Source: an uncultured Clostridia bacterium
Lineage (GTDB): Bacteria > Bacillota > Clostridia > TANB77 > CAG-508
Direction: 5' to 3'
DNA length: 39,708 bases
Assembly (NCBI GenBank): GCA_948585895.1
Contig: CAPBNZ010000001.1
Location: 59,058 to 98,765 of the forward strand
Position numbers and translations under genes: made by a program. A model generated the notes under the pieces. That model saw only the letters and a program-made list of their open reading frames with translations, had not been told where the DNA came from and searched no databases. Positions 1-9,835 of this stretch are shown in pieces (position 1 is the stretch's first letter; each line of letters starts with the position of its first letter).

Positions 1-54
1 CGAAATTGTGTTTAACATCTTTTCGCGTCTGATTTTAGATAAGTTTGTACCCAT
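1..54 (-). CDS. N-terminus of a probable DNA methyltransferase (partial)
   Basis: Eighteen codons run leftward off the window edge, starting with ATG at 54-52 and reading MGTNLSKIRREKMLNTIS. A good ribosome binding site (GGAGGC, about 5 nt before the ATG) precedes it on the minus strand, so the start is credible. From memory, this opening resembles the N-terminus of clostridial adenine-specific DNA methyltransferases. Only 18 residues are visible and no catalytic motif can be checked, so the functional call is weak while the existence of the gene is fairly secure. Confidence 0.4.
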   Translation of the reverse strand, partial: MGTNLSKIRREKMLNTIS

Positions 55-264
55 AATCTTGCCTCCATTTCTTCCTATAAAAACCTAGTATAATTTATAT
101 CATAAAGTTACCTTTTTAACAACAAAATGTGGTAAATTTCGATTATAAAAAATAAATCATTTAATATAAAAACAGGTAAAAAATCCGCCTAAACTTATCT
201 AGTGGGTAAAAAAGGGGAACCAATTTATTCATATTGAAAATGAGATGTAAACAGTTGAGTAAGT

Positions 265-1275
265 TTAGTATATCCTTTTTTCGTTATCTATTTTTATTTT
301 TACTGTTTCAGTTGCATCTATTGTTGCATGCCCTCCAATTGGAAATGTGAAAATTGGAGTTGTATGACCAAAATTTGCATCTATAATAACAGGTATATCC
401 ATAAGTTCTTTTTTTGTTTCAATAATTTCTTTCCACTTTTTAGTGTTCATGTTAGTTCCCTTTTCTGCTCTTCCAATCACAATACCTCTTATATTCTTTC
501 TTTTTAAATGATGGAATAAAGATTGTAAATTTCTATCAAATTCTTTTATAAATTCATTTCCAGCAAGGTCATCATCTTCTAAAAAAAGAATGCTATTATT
601 TGCATCTGGCATATATTCTGTTCCTTGTAATAAATTTAAAGTACATAAATTTCCACCTATTATTGTTCCTTCACCTTTTCCATTATTAATTATTTTCATA
701 CCATCATTTTTTATAAAGTCTCTATCTTCTTGTTCTTTATACCAAGAATCGTCACTCCATTCTTCTGAATTTTCTATGATAATCTCTCCATTATGCATCA
801 ACATATTTTTGAAATAATTCATGGTATAATCAAATCCATATTTCATTCCAAAACTAGAAAAATGAGGTCCATAATAAGTAACAATTCCAGTTTTTGCATA
901 AATTGCATTACTAAGTGCTGTTATGTCAGAAAATCCACATAGAATTTTAGGATTTTCTTTTATTAAAGGATAGTCAATATAATCTAATAACTGATTGATA
1001 TTATAACCACCTATTACAGTTAGAATGGCTTTAACATTTTTGTCTTGAATTGCCTCATGTAAATCTTCTATTCTATCAGATATACTAGCACATCCAAAAT
1101 CATCATTAATTGAATTCATAACATTTTTTCCAAATGTAATGCTAAATCCCATTTGTTGTAATCTTTTTTTGGCTATTTTAATTACTTCTTCATTTAGAGT
1201 TTTCATACTTCTTGATGGTGCAATTACTCTTATTTCATCTCCTACATTTAATTTATTTGGTATAACTTTATTCAT
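265..1275 (-). CDS. LD-carboxypeptidase / MccF-like peptidase, family S66
   Basis: A 336-aa cytosolic serine peptidase. Family S66 covers LdcA-type enzymes, which trim L,D-linked D-Ala from recycled muropeptides, and MccF-type enzymes, which detoxify microcin C. The family triad is visible: Ser116 in the nucleophile elbow GFSDIT, Glu233 in LFLEDDD and His304 in FGHTTP. The VIGGYN segment near residue 88 is also typical. Length is normal for the family. ATG at 1275 follows a purine-rich stretch (gaaagg) about 12 nt upstream. The gene stands alone, diverging from the sporulation pair at 1639. The sequence does not decide between an LdcA and an MccF role. Confidence 0.85.
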   Translation of the reverse strand: MNKVIPNKLNVGDEIRVIAPSRSMKTLNEEVIKIAKKRLQQMGFSITFGKNVMNSINDDFGCASISDRIEDLHEAIQDKNVKAILTVIGGYNINQLLDYIDYPLIKENPKILCGFSDITALSNAIYAKTGIVTYYGPHFSSFGMKYGFDYTMNYFKNMLMHNGEIIIENSEEWSDDSWYKEQEDRDFIKNDGMKIINNGKGEGTIIGGNLCTLNLLQGTEYMPDANNSILFLEDDDLAGNEFIKEFDRNLQSLFHHLKRKNIRGIVIGRAEKGTNMNTKKWKEIIETKKELMDIPVIIDANFGHTTPIFTFPIGGHATIDATETVKIKIDNEKRIY

Positions 1276-1584
1276 AGCATTTTTTTCCTTTCACACATAT
1301 TTTGAAACAAACAAATTCGTATCTATAAGATAAGTGTGGTATATTCTACAACCATTGATTATCCTAAATAGTTAAGTGTATTTCAATTATAACATAGAAT
1401 GATACAATTTTTTAATAATTTTAAAAATATTTCTTATCTATAAAATGCAAGTAGGATTTCAATAAAACTTATACAACTTATATTAATCTCAATACAATAG
1501 GGTAGACTTCAAGCTTTAAAATGCATATTGCTATTTTTGACATAACTTTTGTTAGCTAATAAAATATTAACATTTTGACATATT
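1276..1584. other. Intergenic region between the S66 peptidase and sipL
   Basis: About 309 bases without a gene. On the minus strand an extended -10 (TGT-TATAAT, box at 1391-1386) could drive the peptidase gene with a ~100-nt leader. On the plus strand, a SigE-like promoter for the sporulation pair begins at the far right end. Nothing else was recognised. Confidence 0.4.
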
Positions 1585-1607
1585 TTGTTTATTTCCCAAT
1601 ATACATG
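1578..1607 (+). promoter_or_regulatory. Candidate SigE (mother-cell sporulation) promoter of sipL-yunB
   Basis: A -35-like ACATATT (1578-1584) is followed after 15 nt by TATACATG (1600-1607). This compares well with the SigE consensus KMATATT-N14/15-CATACAHT (6 of 8 in the -10). Transcription would start near 1614, leaving a short leader before the ribosome binding site at 1625. This agrees with translation starting at 1639 rather than at the upstream in-frame ATG at 1585. Confidence 0.45.
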
Positions 1608-1638
1608 TTATAAAGAAAAAAATAAGGAGGTAAACCAG

Positions 1639-3186
1639 ATGGTTCTAGAAACAATAAATGAAAATTTATGTGTAAATAAATTAGTTGCCACGAAAAAAGA
1701 CATGATAATGATAGAAGGAGATATGATAGTTCCAGATTCTAAACCAGATATTTTGAATACAATTTGTACAAGTGGGGTTGTATGTGTATATAAAAAGGAA
1801 GTATTAGATGAAAAAGTTAGAATAGATGGAAATATTAATACTTGTATTATGTATTTAGCAGATGACACACAAGATAAAGTAAGAGGAATTAATACTAGTT
1901 TAGATTTTTCAGAGATGATACCAATAACTAACGCAAAAGAGGGGATGGAATCTATCATACAAACAAAATTAAAATCCATAGAATGTAAAGTAATCAATGG
2001 AAGAAAAGTAGGAATAAAAGCAACGCTAGAAGTGGACATCAAAATTTATACAAAAGAAGACGTAGAGATAGTAAACAATTTACCAAATGCTGAAGGAATA
2101 CAAATGTTAAAAGAAGATTTGCGAGTAAATTCTTTAGTAGGAATGGGAGAGAATAAAATTTATACCAAAGATAATATTTCCATTGATAACATTGACAATC
2201 TAGCAGAAATACTAAAAACGGATATAGCGATTGTGGACAAAGACGTAAAAGTAAGCTATAATAAAATTTTAGCTAAAGCAGAGGCAAGAGTAAAAATAAT
2301 GTATTTAACAGAAGATAATAGAGTAAACTCCATTGACACTAAAATACCAATTGTTGGATTTATTGATATACCAAATGTCACAGAAGAAAATATTTGTGAT
2401 ACAGATTATGAAATAAAAAATATGATAATCAAGCCAAATGCACCAGAAGAACATTCTATTTATATTGAACTTGAAATGGGAGTATCTGCTATTGTCTATG
2501 AAGAAAAGCAGATTAATCTAATTCAAGATTTATATAGTCCCTGTGAGAATCTAGAATTTAAGAAAAAGAAAATAACGACAATAACAAATAAGCAAAGTAG
2601 AAAAGAAATCAAACAAATTAGAGAAAAGATAGAAGTGGATGGCATTGAAAATAAGAATATAATCGATGTAGATGTAAACCCTATGATTGAGAAACAAGAC
2701 AATATTGCCAATAGAATTGTATATACAGGAAGCTTAGAAATTAATTTTATTCTATCAAACCAGGAGTTACAAATGGAGGTGAGAAATTCAAAAATACCAT
2801 TTGAGTATACTGTTGATGGGGTAGAGGATAGCGAAAATGTAAATAGTAGATTGGATATGGAGGTTGCTAATCAAGATTTTATTGTACAAGAAGGCGGTAT
2901 GGTTACTAGTAATATTGATTTAGTCATGAACAGCGATATGTATCGAAATACCAATATGAATATTATGAATGAAATACAGACAAATGGTGAAAGAGAAGCG
3001 GAAGATTACAGTCTAATTCTTTATATTGTAAAAAAAGGAGATACATTATGGCAAATTGCTAAAAGATATGGAAGTACAATTGATGATATAGTGAGAACCA
3101 ATGGAATTGAAGATGAAAATAAAATTAATCCAGGTCAAAAATTATTTATTCCACGCTATGTTAAAGCAGGAATAAGCTATGCATAA
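1639..3186 (+). CDS. sipL: SPOCS (DUF3794) and LysM domain spore morphogenesis protein, SipL-like
   Basis: A 515-aa protein with repeated SPOCS/DUF3794 beta-rich modules over most of its length and one C-terminal LysM domain (YIVKKGDTLWQIAKRYG and following, roughly residues 463-506). This layout and size match SipL of Clostridioides difficile, which binds the coat ATPase SpoIVA through its LysM domain and is needed to localise coat around the forespore. The start was set at ATG 1639 because AGGAGG lies at 1625-1630; an in-frame ATG at 1585 overlaps the predicted promoter. Its last codons overlap the start of the YunB-like frame by 8 nt, so the two are co-transcribed. SpoIVA itself is not in the window. 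Confidence 0.75.
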   Translation: MVLETINENLCVNKLVATKKDMIMIEGDMIVPDSKPDILNTICTSGVVCVYKKEVLDEKVRIDGNINTCIMYLADDTQDKVRGINTSLDFSEMIPITNAKEGMESIIQTKLKSIECKVINGRKVGIKATLEVDIKIYTKEDVEIVNNLPNAEGIQMLKEDLRVNSLVGMGENKIYTKDNISIDNIDNLAEILKTDIAIVDKDVKVSYNKILAKAEARVKIMYLTEDNRVNSIDTKIPIVGFIDIPNVTEENICDTDYEIKNMIIKPNAPEEHSIYIELEMGVSAIVYEEKQINLIQDLYSPCENLEFKKKKITTITNKQSRKEIKQIREKIEVDGIENKNIIDVDVNPMIEKQDNIANRIVYTGSLEINFILSNQELQMEVRNSKIPFEYTVDGVEDSENVNSRLDMEVANQDFIVQEGGMVTSNIDLVMNSDMYRNTNMNIMNEIQTNGEREAEDYSLILYIVKKGDTLWQIAKRYGSTIDDIVRTNGIEDENKINPGQKLFIPRYVKAGISYA

Positions 3187-3899
3187 GATTTATTCCAGAC
3201 CTAGAATTAAGATTCCGAAAGTAATAGTACAATCAAGAAATAGAATACAAAACCCAAAAAGCAAAAAAGTAGTGACGATAATACTTATTTTAATAATAGC
3301 ATTTTCAACAGTAAAGCTTATTTTAGATGCAGTATTACCTATTTTTGATACCTTATGTGAAAGTAGAGCAAAATCAATAGCAACCATAGTTTCTAACGAA
3401 CAGGCAACAAATGTGATGAAAGAGCATACCTATGATGAATTATTTTCTATGGAGAAGGATATAAATGGAATGATTACAATGATAAAATCAAACGTAATTC
3501 CAATTAACGAAATTATTTCTGATGTAGCCAATAAGATTCAGGAAGAAATTGACAATAGAGGAAGAGAAAACATAGAGATTGCCATTCGGAAGTTTTACTG
3601 GTTTTAAATTATTAGCAGGAAGAGGACCAGGAGTTAAAATAAAAATATCTACTATAGGAGAAGTAGAAACAGACTTAAGAAGTGAATTTACTTCTCAAGG
3701 AATTAATCAAACATTACATAGAGTATATCTGCAAGTAAAATGTAATGTGAATATTTTAACACCGTTTGATAATATTTCACGAGAAATTACAAATCAAGTT
3801 TTATTAATGGAAAATGTGATTGTAGGAAATATACCAAATACTTATTACAATTTAGAGGGAATAAACGGAAGTAGTGATGCATTAGAGATAATAGAATAG
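3179..3899 (+). pseudogene. yunB: Sporulation protein YunB-like, frameshifted
   Basis: The first part (3179-3607) carries one transmembrane helix (VVTIILILIIAFSTVKLIL) and the start of a YunB-like domain. The second part, in another frame, continues with PFGSFTGFKLLAGRGPGVK, the family's typical segment, and ends at 3899. The shift lies at about 3580-3595. The expected join Ala-Ile-Pro-Phe-Gly would need CCATT twice, but one copy is present, so a 5-bp slipped-repeat deletion explains it. YunB is a SigE-controlled mother-cell membrane protein of poorly known function. The ATG at 3179 lies inside the sipL stop region and is preceded by AGGA. Either a real mutation or an assembly error. Confidence 0.7.
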
Positions 3900-3908
3900 A
3901 AATAAGAA

Positions 3909-3938
3909 AACTCGAAAGTATAAAACTTTCGAGTTTTT
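3909..3938. terminator. Bidirectional intrinsic terminator between yunB and rpsI
   Basis: A perfect 11-bp stem (AACTCGAAAGT at 3909-3919 with ACTTTCGAGTT at 3925-3935) and a 5-nt loop, followed by a T run on the plus strand. On the minus strand the same stem is followed by TTTTCTTATTT. It can end both the sporulation operon and the rplM-rpsI transcript. Confidence 0.85.
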
Positions 3939-3951
3939 CTGTAGATACATT

Positions 3952-4353
3952 TTATCTTTTTGAAAATTGTGGTGCTTTTCTAGCTTTTTTAAGACCATAT
4001 TTCTTTCTTTCTTTCATACGAGGGTCTCTTGTTAAAAATCCGTTTGATTTTAAAGCTGGTCTATATTCTAAATTAGCCTCATTTAAAGCTCTAGCAATAC
4101 CATGACGAATGGCACCTGCTTGACCTGTAAATCCACCACCTTTAACAGTTACAATAACATCATATTTAGCAGTTGTATTAGTAACTGTTAATGGTTGTCT
4201 AACAATAACTTTTAATGTTTCTAAACCGAAAAATTCTTCAATATCTTTTCCGTTAATCGTTATTTTTCCAGTACCTTCTACTAATCTTACTCTAGAAACA
4301 GAACTTTTTCTTCTACCTGTACCATAAAATACAATATTCTCTTTTTTAGCCAT
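3952..4353 (-). CDS. rpsI: 30S ribosomal protein S9
   Basis: A 133-aa small-subunit protein whose C-terminal tail reaches the P-site tRNA. Family features are clear: YGTGRRKSSVSRVRL near the N-terminus, GGGFTGQAGAIRHGIARAL in the middle and the basic tail KKARKAPQFSKR with the terminal Lys-Arg. It follows rplM by a single base, the usual bacterial L13-S9 operon, and ends at the bidirectional terminator. Confidence 0.97.
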   Translation of the reverse strand: MAKKENIVFYGTGRRKSSVSRVRLVEGTGKITINGKDIEEFFGLETLKVIVRQPLTVTNTTAKYDVIVTVKGGGFTGQAGAIRHGIARALNEANLEYRPALKSNGFLTRDPRMKERKKYGLKKARKAPQFSKR

Positions 4354-4354
4354 T

Positions 4355-4792
4355 TTATTTTACCTCCCATACTTCTGGTTTTTGTGCTTGATTTTCATGC
4401 TCTGCTCCAGCATATACTCTTAACTTTTTAGCTTGTGCTCTACCTAGAGAGTTATGAGGTAACATTCCTTTAATAGCTAAAGTCATTGCTTTTTCTGGAT
4501 TTTTTTCAAGCATTACTTTGGCAGAAACTTCTTTCATTCCTCCAATATAACCTGAATGATGTCTATAAACTTTTTGATTTAATTTGTTTCCTGTTAAAAT
4601 GACATCTTTACAATTTAATATAATAACATGATCACCTGTATCGATATTAGGTGTATATGTTGGTTTGTGTTTTCCTCTTAATAATTTAGCAGCTTCTGTT
4701 GCAACTCTACCAAGTGGTTTGTTTGCAGCATCAATGATATACCACTTGCTTTCAACTTCACCGCATTTAGCACTATATGTAGTATTATTCAT
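4355..4792 (-). CDS. rplM: 50S ribosomal protein L13
   Basis: A 145-aa early-assembly large-subunit protein. Diagnostic segments are WYIIDAANKPLGRVAT near residue 18, GDHVIILNC, YRHHSGYIGG and GMLPHNSLGR. It has a strong ribosome binding site (GGAGGG on the minus strand) and is first in the rplM-rpsI operon. An ~85-nt leader lies between the promoter and the start codon and may hold an autoregulatory L13 leader structure, as known in Firmicutes; I could not confirm a fold. Confidence 0.97.
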   Translation of the reverse strand: MNNTTYSAKCGEVESKWYIIDAANKPLGRVATEAAKLLRGKHKPTYTPNIDTGDHVIILNCKDVILTGNKLNQKVYRHHSGYIGGMKEVSAKVMLEKNPEKAMTLAIKGMLPHNSLGRAQAKKLRVYAGAEHENQAQKPEVWEVK

Positions 4793-4885
4793 GGTAATAA
4801 TTACCCTCCTATTTCTTTTTTATTGATATGAATTCTTATATAAAACTACCGGGGAGAAGTTTCATATTTATTCATAAGCGAAAAT

Positions 4886-4914
4886 ATTATATTATAAAAA
4901 ACTACATTTGTCAA
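4886..4914 (-). promoter_or_regulatory. SigA promoter of rplM-rpsI
   Basis: On the minus strand a perfect TTGACA (4914-4909) and a perfect TATAAT (4891-4886) are separated by 17 nt. Transcription would start near 4879. The match to consensus fits the heavy expression expected of ribosomal protein genes. Confidence 0.85.
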
Positions 4915-5085
4915 CCAATTCAGGGGGAATTTCTGGAAAAAATTTAAGTTTTACTACATTTATAACTAATCTATATCCAATAAAATACAAATAATGGACA
5001 TGTAACTATAGTAACAAAGTTGTTATTGCTTAGTTAATATAGTAGGTATAAATGGAAAACAAAAAGTGATTCTCGAAACAAAAAC

Positions 5086-5114
5086 TTGACAAATTACATT
5101 TTAACATGTATACT
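5086..5114 (+). promoter_or_regulatory. SigA promoter of the NlpC/P60 hydrolase gene
   Basis: TTGACA (5086-5091), 17-nt spacer, TATACT (5109-5114). The ribosome binding site AAGGAG of the hydrolase gene lies at 5151-5156, giving a short leader. Confidence 0.8.
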
Positions 5115-5166
5115 AGGAACATTAAAACAAGGATGTAATATATTATGAATAAGGAGTAATATTAAA

Positions 5167-6462
5167 ATGAAAAGTAAAATGAATATAAAAAGCATTGTAA
5201 TCATGGCAACTGTAGGAATTATCAGTTTGTTTTTTATAAATATGAGTTTAGCAGCAAACACTGGAAAAGTGAGTGTAGAAACAGCCAATCTTAGAGAAAC
5301 AGCAGAAGAAAGTGCCAAAATATTAGAATTACTTTCTATGAATGATAAAGTAGAAATAATGGAAGAAGTAGGAAATTGGTATAAAATAAAAGCAAAAGGA
5401 ATTACAGGATATGTAAGACAAGATTTAATTACTGTAAATGAGAAGGCAGATGACAAGAATACAACTTCTGATGAAGTAGAGAGAAAAGAAACAGTAGAAA
5501 ATCAAGAAGATACACAACAAGTGGAAAGCAAAAAAGAAGAGATAGAATTAGGAAAACAAAAAGTAATAGAAGATACAAAATTAAAAATTGTACCAGTAAT
5601 TAATGCAACCAATATAATAGAAGTAAAAAAAGATGAAGAAGTCAATGTAATTGAAATTATTAATGGATGGGCTTGTATTGAAAACCAAGCTATCAAAGGT
5701 TGGATTCGTAAAGAAAAATTACAAAAAGAAGAAAAGCAAACAACAGAGTCAACACAAGAACAAACACAACAACCTAAGCAACAAGAAAAAGCTGTTATAA
5801 AAACATTATTTGTAAATGCAACAACTGTTAATGTAAGAAAAGAAGCAAATACTTCATCTGAAATTGTGACAAGTCTACCAGTTAATACAGCAGTAGAAGT
5901 AATAGCTGAAGAAAATGGATGGAGTCAAGTTAAGATAAATGGAAAAGAGGGATATATTTCTTCTTCCCTATTATCTGGGAAAAAACAAGAAACAACATCA
6001 AGAAGTATAACAACACCAAGGAAAGCTAAGGAAACCAATAATAAGACTGATACAAAAGCAAAAGAAGAAGAAAAGGCATCACAACAAACACCAGCACCAA
6101 CAACACCTACATCTGGGAATGGAGCAGCAGTTATAGCTTATGCCAAACAATTTATAGGAACCAAATACACATATGGAGGTTCTTCACCAGCTACTGGATT
6201 TGACTGTTCAGGATTTACATCTTATGTATATAAAAAATTTGGTGTTAGTTTACCACGTACTTCAGGAGGTCAGTCAAGTGTTGGAACAGTAGTAAGCAGA
6301 AATAATTTAGCACCTGGAGATTTAGTAATTTATAGTGGGCATGTAGCAATTTATGTAGGTGGTGGTCAAGTAATTCATGCACCACGACCAGGAAAAACAG
6401 TAAGTATTGTGCCTTTAAGTCAAGCAGCAGGAACCTATTTAGGAGCAAGAAGAGTGATATAG
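5167..6462 (+). CDS. Secreted SH3-domain NlpC/P60 peptidoglycan endopeptidase
   Basis: A 431-aa exported cell wall hydrolase. A signal peptide ends near residue 30 (basic start, hydrophobic core, then SLAAN). Three bacterial SH3 modules follow, at about 33-85 (NLRETAEESAKIL), 125-175 and 205-262 (VNVRKEANTSSEI). A Gln/Thr/Lys-rich linker leads to the NlpC/P60 catalytic domain at about 315-431. Cys347 in GFDCSGF and His392 in SGHVAIYVGG are the expected catalytic residues. The enzyme would cut gamma-D-Glu-diamino acid links in stem peptides. The second SH3 module is divergent. It is monocistronic or co-transcribed with comEC 35 bp downstream. Confidence 0.93.
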   Translation: MKSKMNIKSIVIMATVGIISLFFINMSLAANTGKVSVETANLRETAEESAKILELLSMNDKVEIMEEVGNWYKIKAKGITGYVRQDLITVNEKADDKNTTSDEVERKETVENQEDTQQVESKKEEIELGKQKVIEDTKLKIVPVINATNIIEVKKDEEVNVIEIINGWACIENQAIKGWIRKEKLQKEEKQTTESTQEQTQQPKQQEKAVIKTLFVNATTVNVRKEANTSSEIVTSLPVNTAVEVIAEENGWSQVKINGKEGYISSSLLSGKKQETTSRSITTPRKAKETNNKTDTKAKEEEKASQQTPAPTTPTSGNGAAVIAYAKQFIGTKYTYGGSSPATGFDCSGFTSYVYKKFGVSLPRTSGGQSSVGTVVSRNNLAPGDLVIYSGHVAIYVGGGQVIHAPRPGKTVSIVPLSQAAGTYLGARRVI

Positions 6463-6497
6463 TTAATGGAATTTAAGGGGAAATAAGAAGGAGACAT

Positions 6498-8950
6498 ATG
6501 AAACAAAGACCAATTTTAGTGGCAGCAATAGGATATATTATAGGAATATGGTGGGGATTATACTTTAAATTTAGTATAATCCTTTTGTATACTATAATGA
6601 TACCAATTTATTATATTTTAAGAAAGCAGTTCAAAAGCTACCAAAAGTATAAATTTAAATTAATAACAGTTAAAAGATATAGTAGATATTTAAAGTTAAT
6701 CATTCATTTTAAAGCAATTTTTATTCTAGTTATTTGTTCAGTTATTTCCAATAGTATAGTTTTATTTCAAAATAATCGATATGAATCCAGTTATCAAGAT
6801 GGTGAAAATATTCAAATTATGGGTATTATTGTAAGCGAAAAAATAGAAAAACAATATAATAATGTATATCAAATAAAAGTATTAAATTCTAAACATTTTA
6901 ATCTATTGATTCAAATAAGTAAAAAATCAAAGGAATTAGAATATGGTGATAAAGTAAAATTGCAAGGTGAATATAAAAAGCCATTTGAGCAGAAGAATTA
7001 TGGTGGGTATAATGATAAGCAATATTTGAAAACTTTAAAAATAAGTGGAAGAGTAAAAGTTAAAGAAATCGAGATAGTGGCAAAAAAACAGCTTAATGTA
7101 GTTTTACAATTTACGAATCATGTAAATTTAAAAATAAAAGAAAGATTACAAGCAATTTTTACAAAGGAGAAAGCAGCTATTTTAAAAGGTTTATTATTAG
7201 GAGAAACAGAAGAGATACCAGAAGAAGTAAAAGAAAACTTTCAAACTTCCAATATTTCGCATATTCTAGCAGTGTCAGGGATGCATATTAGCTATATTAT
7301 AATAGGATTACAATTGTTATTAAAAAAACAAGTAGGGAAGACAAGAACAAGAATGGCAACCATTGTTATTTTAATTTTATATGCCTTGATAACGGGAGGA
7401 AATCCTTCTATTATACGATCAGTGGTAATGAGTATTATTACAATAGGTAGTGGAATGGTACACCGAAAGAGTGATATCTGGAATTCCATAGCGGTTTCCT
7501 TATTGAGTATTTTATTGTATAATCCTTTTTTAATTTTAGATATAGGTTTACAATTGTCTTATCTTGGAACAATAGGAATTGTTTTATTCAGACCAGTTAT
7601 TGTGAAAATTTTGAATAGTATTCAGTCAAAAAAGAAGGCAATTGAAAAGGTAAAAGAGGTTTTAGCAGTCAGCTTATCTGCTCAAATTATGATATTTTTC
7701 GTTGTATTATATCACTTTAATATAGTAGGAATTTATTTTTTAATAACCAATTTATTAGTAAGTATTATAATTGGACCAATTCTTATTTTAGCATTTTTTA
7801 CTATTTTTATTTCATTTGTTTTTAATCCATTAACGAGATTCTTTTGCTTTCTATTGAATATTGGACTAGAATTTTTAAGTTTTGTGTCCAATTTTAGCCA
7901 ATTACCATTGTCTAAAATTTACTTTCCAACACCTAATATAATGGTTAGTCTATTATATTTTGTAGGAATATTGGTTGGCAGGAAGATTTATTTTATTTAT
8001 CATTCTGACTATTTAACAGCTACTCAAAAAAGGGTAAAAAATTTAATGGCATTATTTCGTTATCAACTGCGAAAAAATAAGAAAAAATGCCTAAAGCTTA
8101 TTTTTTTTATTTTCATTGTTTTAGAAATCTTATGTTTGTTTCCGAAAGATTTAAAAGTTTATTTTGTGGATGTAGGACAGGGGGACTGTACTTTTATCAT
8201 AACGCCAAAAAATAAAACAATTTTGATAGATGGAGGAGGTAGTAAAAAAGATGAGTTTGATGTAGGAAAAAAGACATTAATACCATATTTATTGGATAGG
8301 GGATATACAACAATAGATTATATCATGATTAGTCATTTTGACCAAGACCATGTTCGGTTCTATCTTATATTTATTAAAAGAAATAAAAGTAAAAAATATC
8401 ATAATAGGAAAACAATTTGAAGATTCAAGAAATTATCAAGAATTTATAGAGATAGTAAAAGAAAAAAAGATAAAAGTACATGTAGTAGAAGCAGGACAAA
8501 AAATGAATATAGAAAAAGAGTTATATTTTGATATATTGTGGCCAGACTCTGACAATAGAATCAACGAAAACAACATAAATAACAATTCTTTAGTTTGCAA
8601 AATGGTGTATCAGAAATGTTCTATTCTATTTACAGGAGACATTGAGGAAATAGCGGAAAAAGCTATTTTAGACCAATATAAGGATACAGATATATTGAAA
8701 TCTATGATATTAAAAGTGGCTCATCACGGATCTAAATCCTCATCTATAGCAGAATTTTTAAATGCGGTAAAACCTAAAATAGCACTTATTGGAGTAGGAG
8801 AAAAAAATACCTTTGGTCATCCCAATAGGGAAGTTTTAGAAAGGTTAAAGCGGAGGTGGAAGTAAAGTATTGAGAACAGATAAAAATGGAGAAATTACAA
8901 TACGAATCAATAAAAAAGGAAAAATATGGATAAATACGAAGTTAAATTAA
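6498..8950 (+). pseudogene. comEC: ComEC/Rec2 DNA-uptake channel, two frameshifts
   Basis: A polytopic membrane protein that passes single-stranded DNA into the cell during transformation. The first frame (6498-8420) has the N-terminal DUF4131 region, the Competence domain (SNISHILAVSGMHISYI, then multiple membrane helices) and the start of a metallo-beta-lactamase domain (YFVDVGQGDCTFII, SHFDQDH). Right after DQDHV, near 8355, one extra C shifts the frame; the domain resumes in another frame (GSILYLLKEIKVKNIIIG to NTFGHPNREVLERLK). A second shift near 8848 is needed to reach the normal tail (KVLRTDKNGEITIRINKKGK), which stops at 8950. Without the zinc-binding domain the product is probably inactive, unless these are sequencing errors. 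Confidence 0.8.
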
Positions 8951-9134
8951 AACTCAGATAGTGAATCATTAAAGGAAATTTGAAAATAATCATAAAATGG
9001 AGCCAAACATTGGACAATGATAAAAATCAATGTAAAAGATATATGAAAAAGACAAAAGATAAAATCACATTTGTATAAATTTAACAAAAGCAGTAAATAC
9101 TACTAAAAAGTAAGGACAAAGGAGAGTTAAATTT

Positions 9135-9737
9135 ATGAATAAAACAATTGTGACCATGATAAGCATTATTATCGTAATAGCTGCCATATTAACAGCAATA
9201 GCTATCGATATTCCAAACCAAGATGATAATAGTAGTAAAATAGAAATAGAGATTGGGGAAGAGAAGATTTTAGATGATTGCACAGATGAATATAAAGAAA
9301 TGGAATATGAAGATACAATTAAAGCAAATACACAAGAAGAAAAAACATCACCCAATTGTTCAATTATTACAAAAATGTATTATCAGAAGTGTGGACATAC
9401 CAAAAGTGAATATGCTAATTTGCCACAAGAGTTAGTTAATTTGGCAAGAAGGCAAATACAGGAAAAATATCCAGAATATGAAATAGAAAGTTTTGCCAGT
9501 AATGAAGTAATTTTGTACCAACAAAAAGAAGGTGAATGTGGAGAGCATTACATGGTAAAAGATAAAGAAGGAATGGTTATTATTTATCAAATTTTAGAAG
9601 ATGGTAGCCAAATAGAATTAGAAACTACAGGAATTACAACCGAGTATTTGCCAGAAACAGATAAGATTAATATGAAAAATGGAATACAAGTAAATGGAAA
9701 ACAAGAATTAAATCAATTGATAGAAGATTTTGAATAG
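9135..9737 (+). CDS. Membrane-anchored protein with BofC C-terminal-like domain
   Basis: A 200-aa protein with one N-terminal membrane helix (residues ~5-25), an acidic linker and a C-terminal domain including GECGEHYMVKDKEGMVIIYQ and TEYLPETDKINMKNGIQV. That domain resembles the BofC C-terminal family (from memory). BofC restrains SpoIVB signalling in the sigma-K checkpoint of Bacillus; Clostridia carry many relatives of unknown role. It has a good ribosome binding site (AAAGGAG) and ends at a terminator before the convergent pgsA gene. A sporulation or envelope role is inference. Confidence 0.65.
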   Translation: MNKTIVTMISIIIVIAAILTAIAIDIPNQDDNSSKIEIEIGEEKILDDCTDEYKEMEYEDTIKANTQEEKTSPNCSIITKMYYQKCGHTKSEYANLPQELVNLARRQIQEKYPEYEIESFASNEVILYQQKEGECGEHYMVKDKEGMVIIYQILEDGSQIELETTGITTEYLPETDKINMKNGIQVNGKQELNQLIEDFE

Positions 9738-9802
9738 AACAAATCTAAATTATCACATTAGAAAGATTCAAAAGCATTGAAAATAAGAGTGATTAAATAA
9801 TA

Positions 9803-9835
9803 AAAATTGCCAAGATGAAAAATTTTGGCAATTTT
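9803..9835. terminator. Terminator between the BofC-like gene and pgsA
   Basis: An 11-bp stem (AAAATTGCCAA at 9803-9813 with TTGGCAATTTT at 9825-9835), 11-nt loop, then T-rich sequence on the plus strand. It overlaps the last bases of the convergent pgsA gene, whose transcript would meet the same stem followed by U-rich RNA. Confidence 0.75.

Larger units (their letters stand above)
4793..5166. other. Divergent intergenic region between rplM and the NlpC/P60 gene
   Basis: A 374-bp region holding the rplM leader and promoter on the minus strand (to about 4914) and the hydrolase promoter on the plus strand (5086-5114). The ~170 bases between are AT-rich and I see no gene, repeat or hairpin in them. 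Confidence 0.6.

Noticed and set aside
1608..2042. Long open frame antisense to sipL
   Set aside because: It has no ribosome binding site, and its hydrophobic, Ser/Phe-rich translation is typical of the reverse strand of an AT-rich gene. The same applies to the other antisense frames over clpE, htrA, cdaA, comEC and the phage ATPase.
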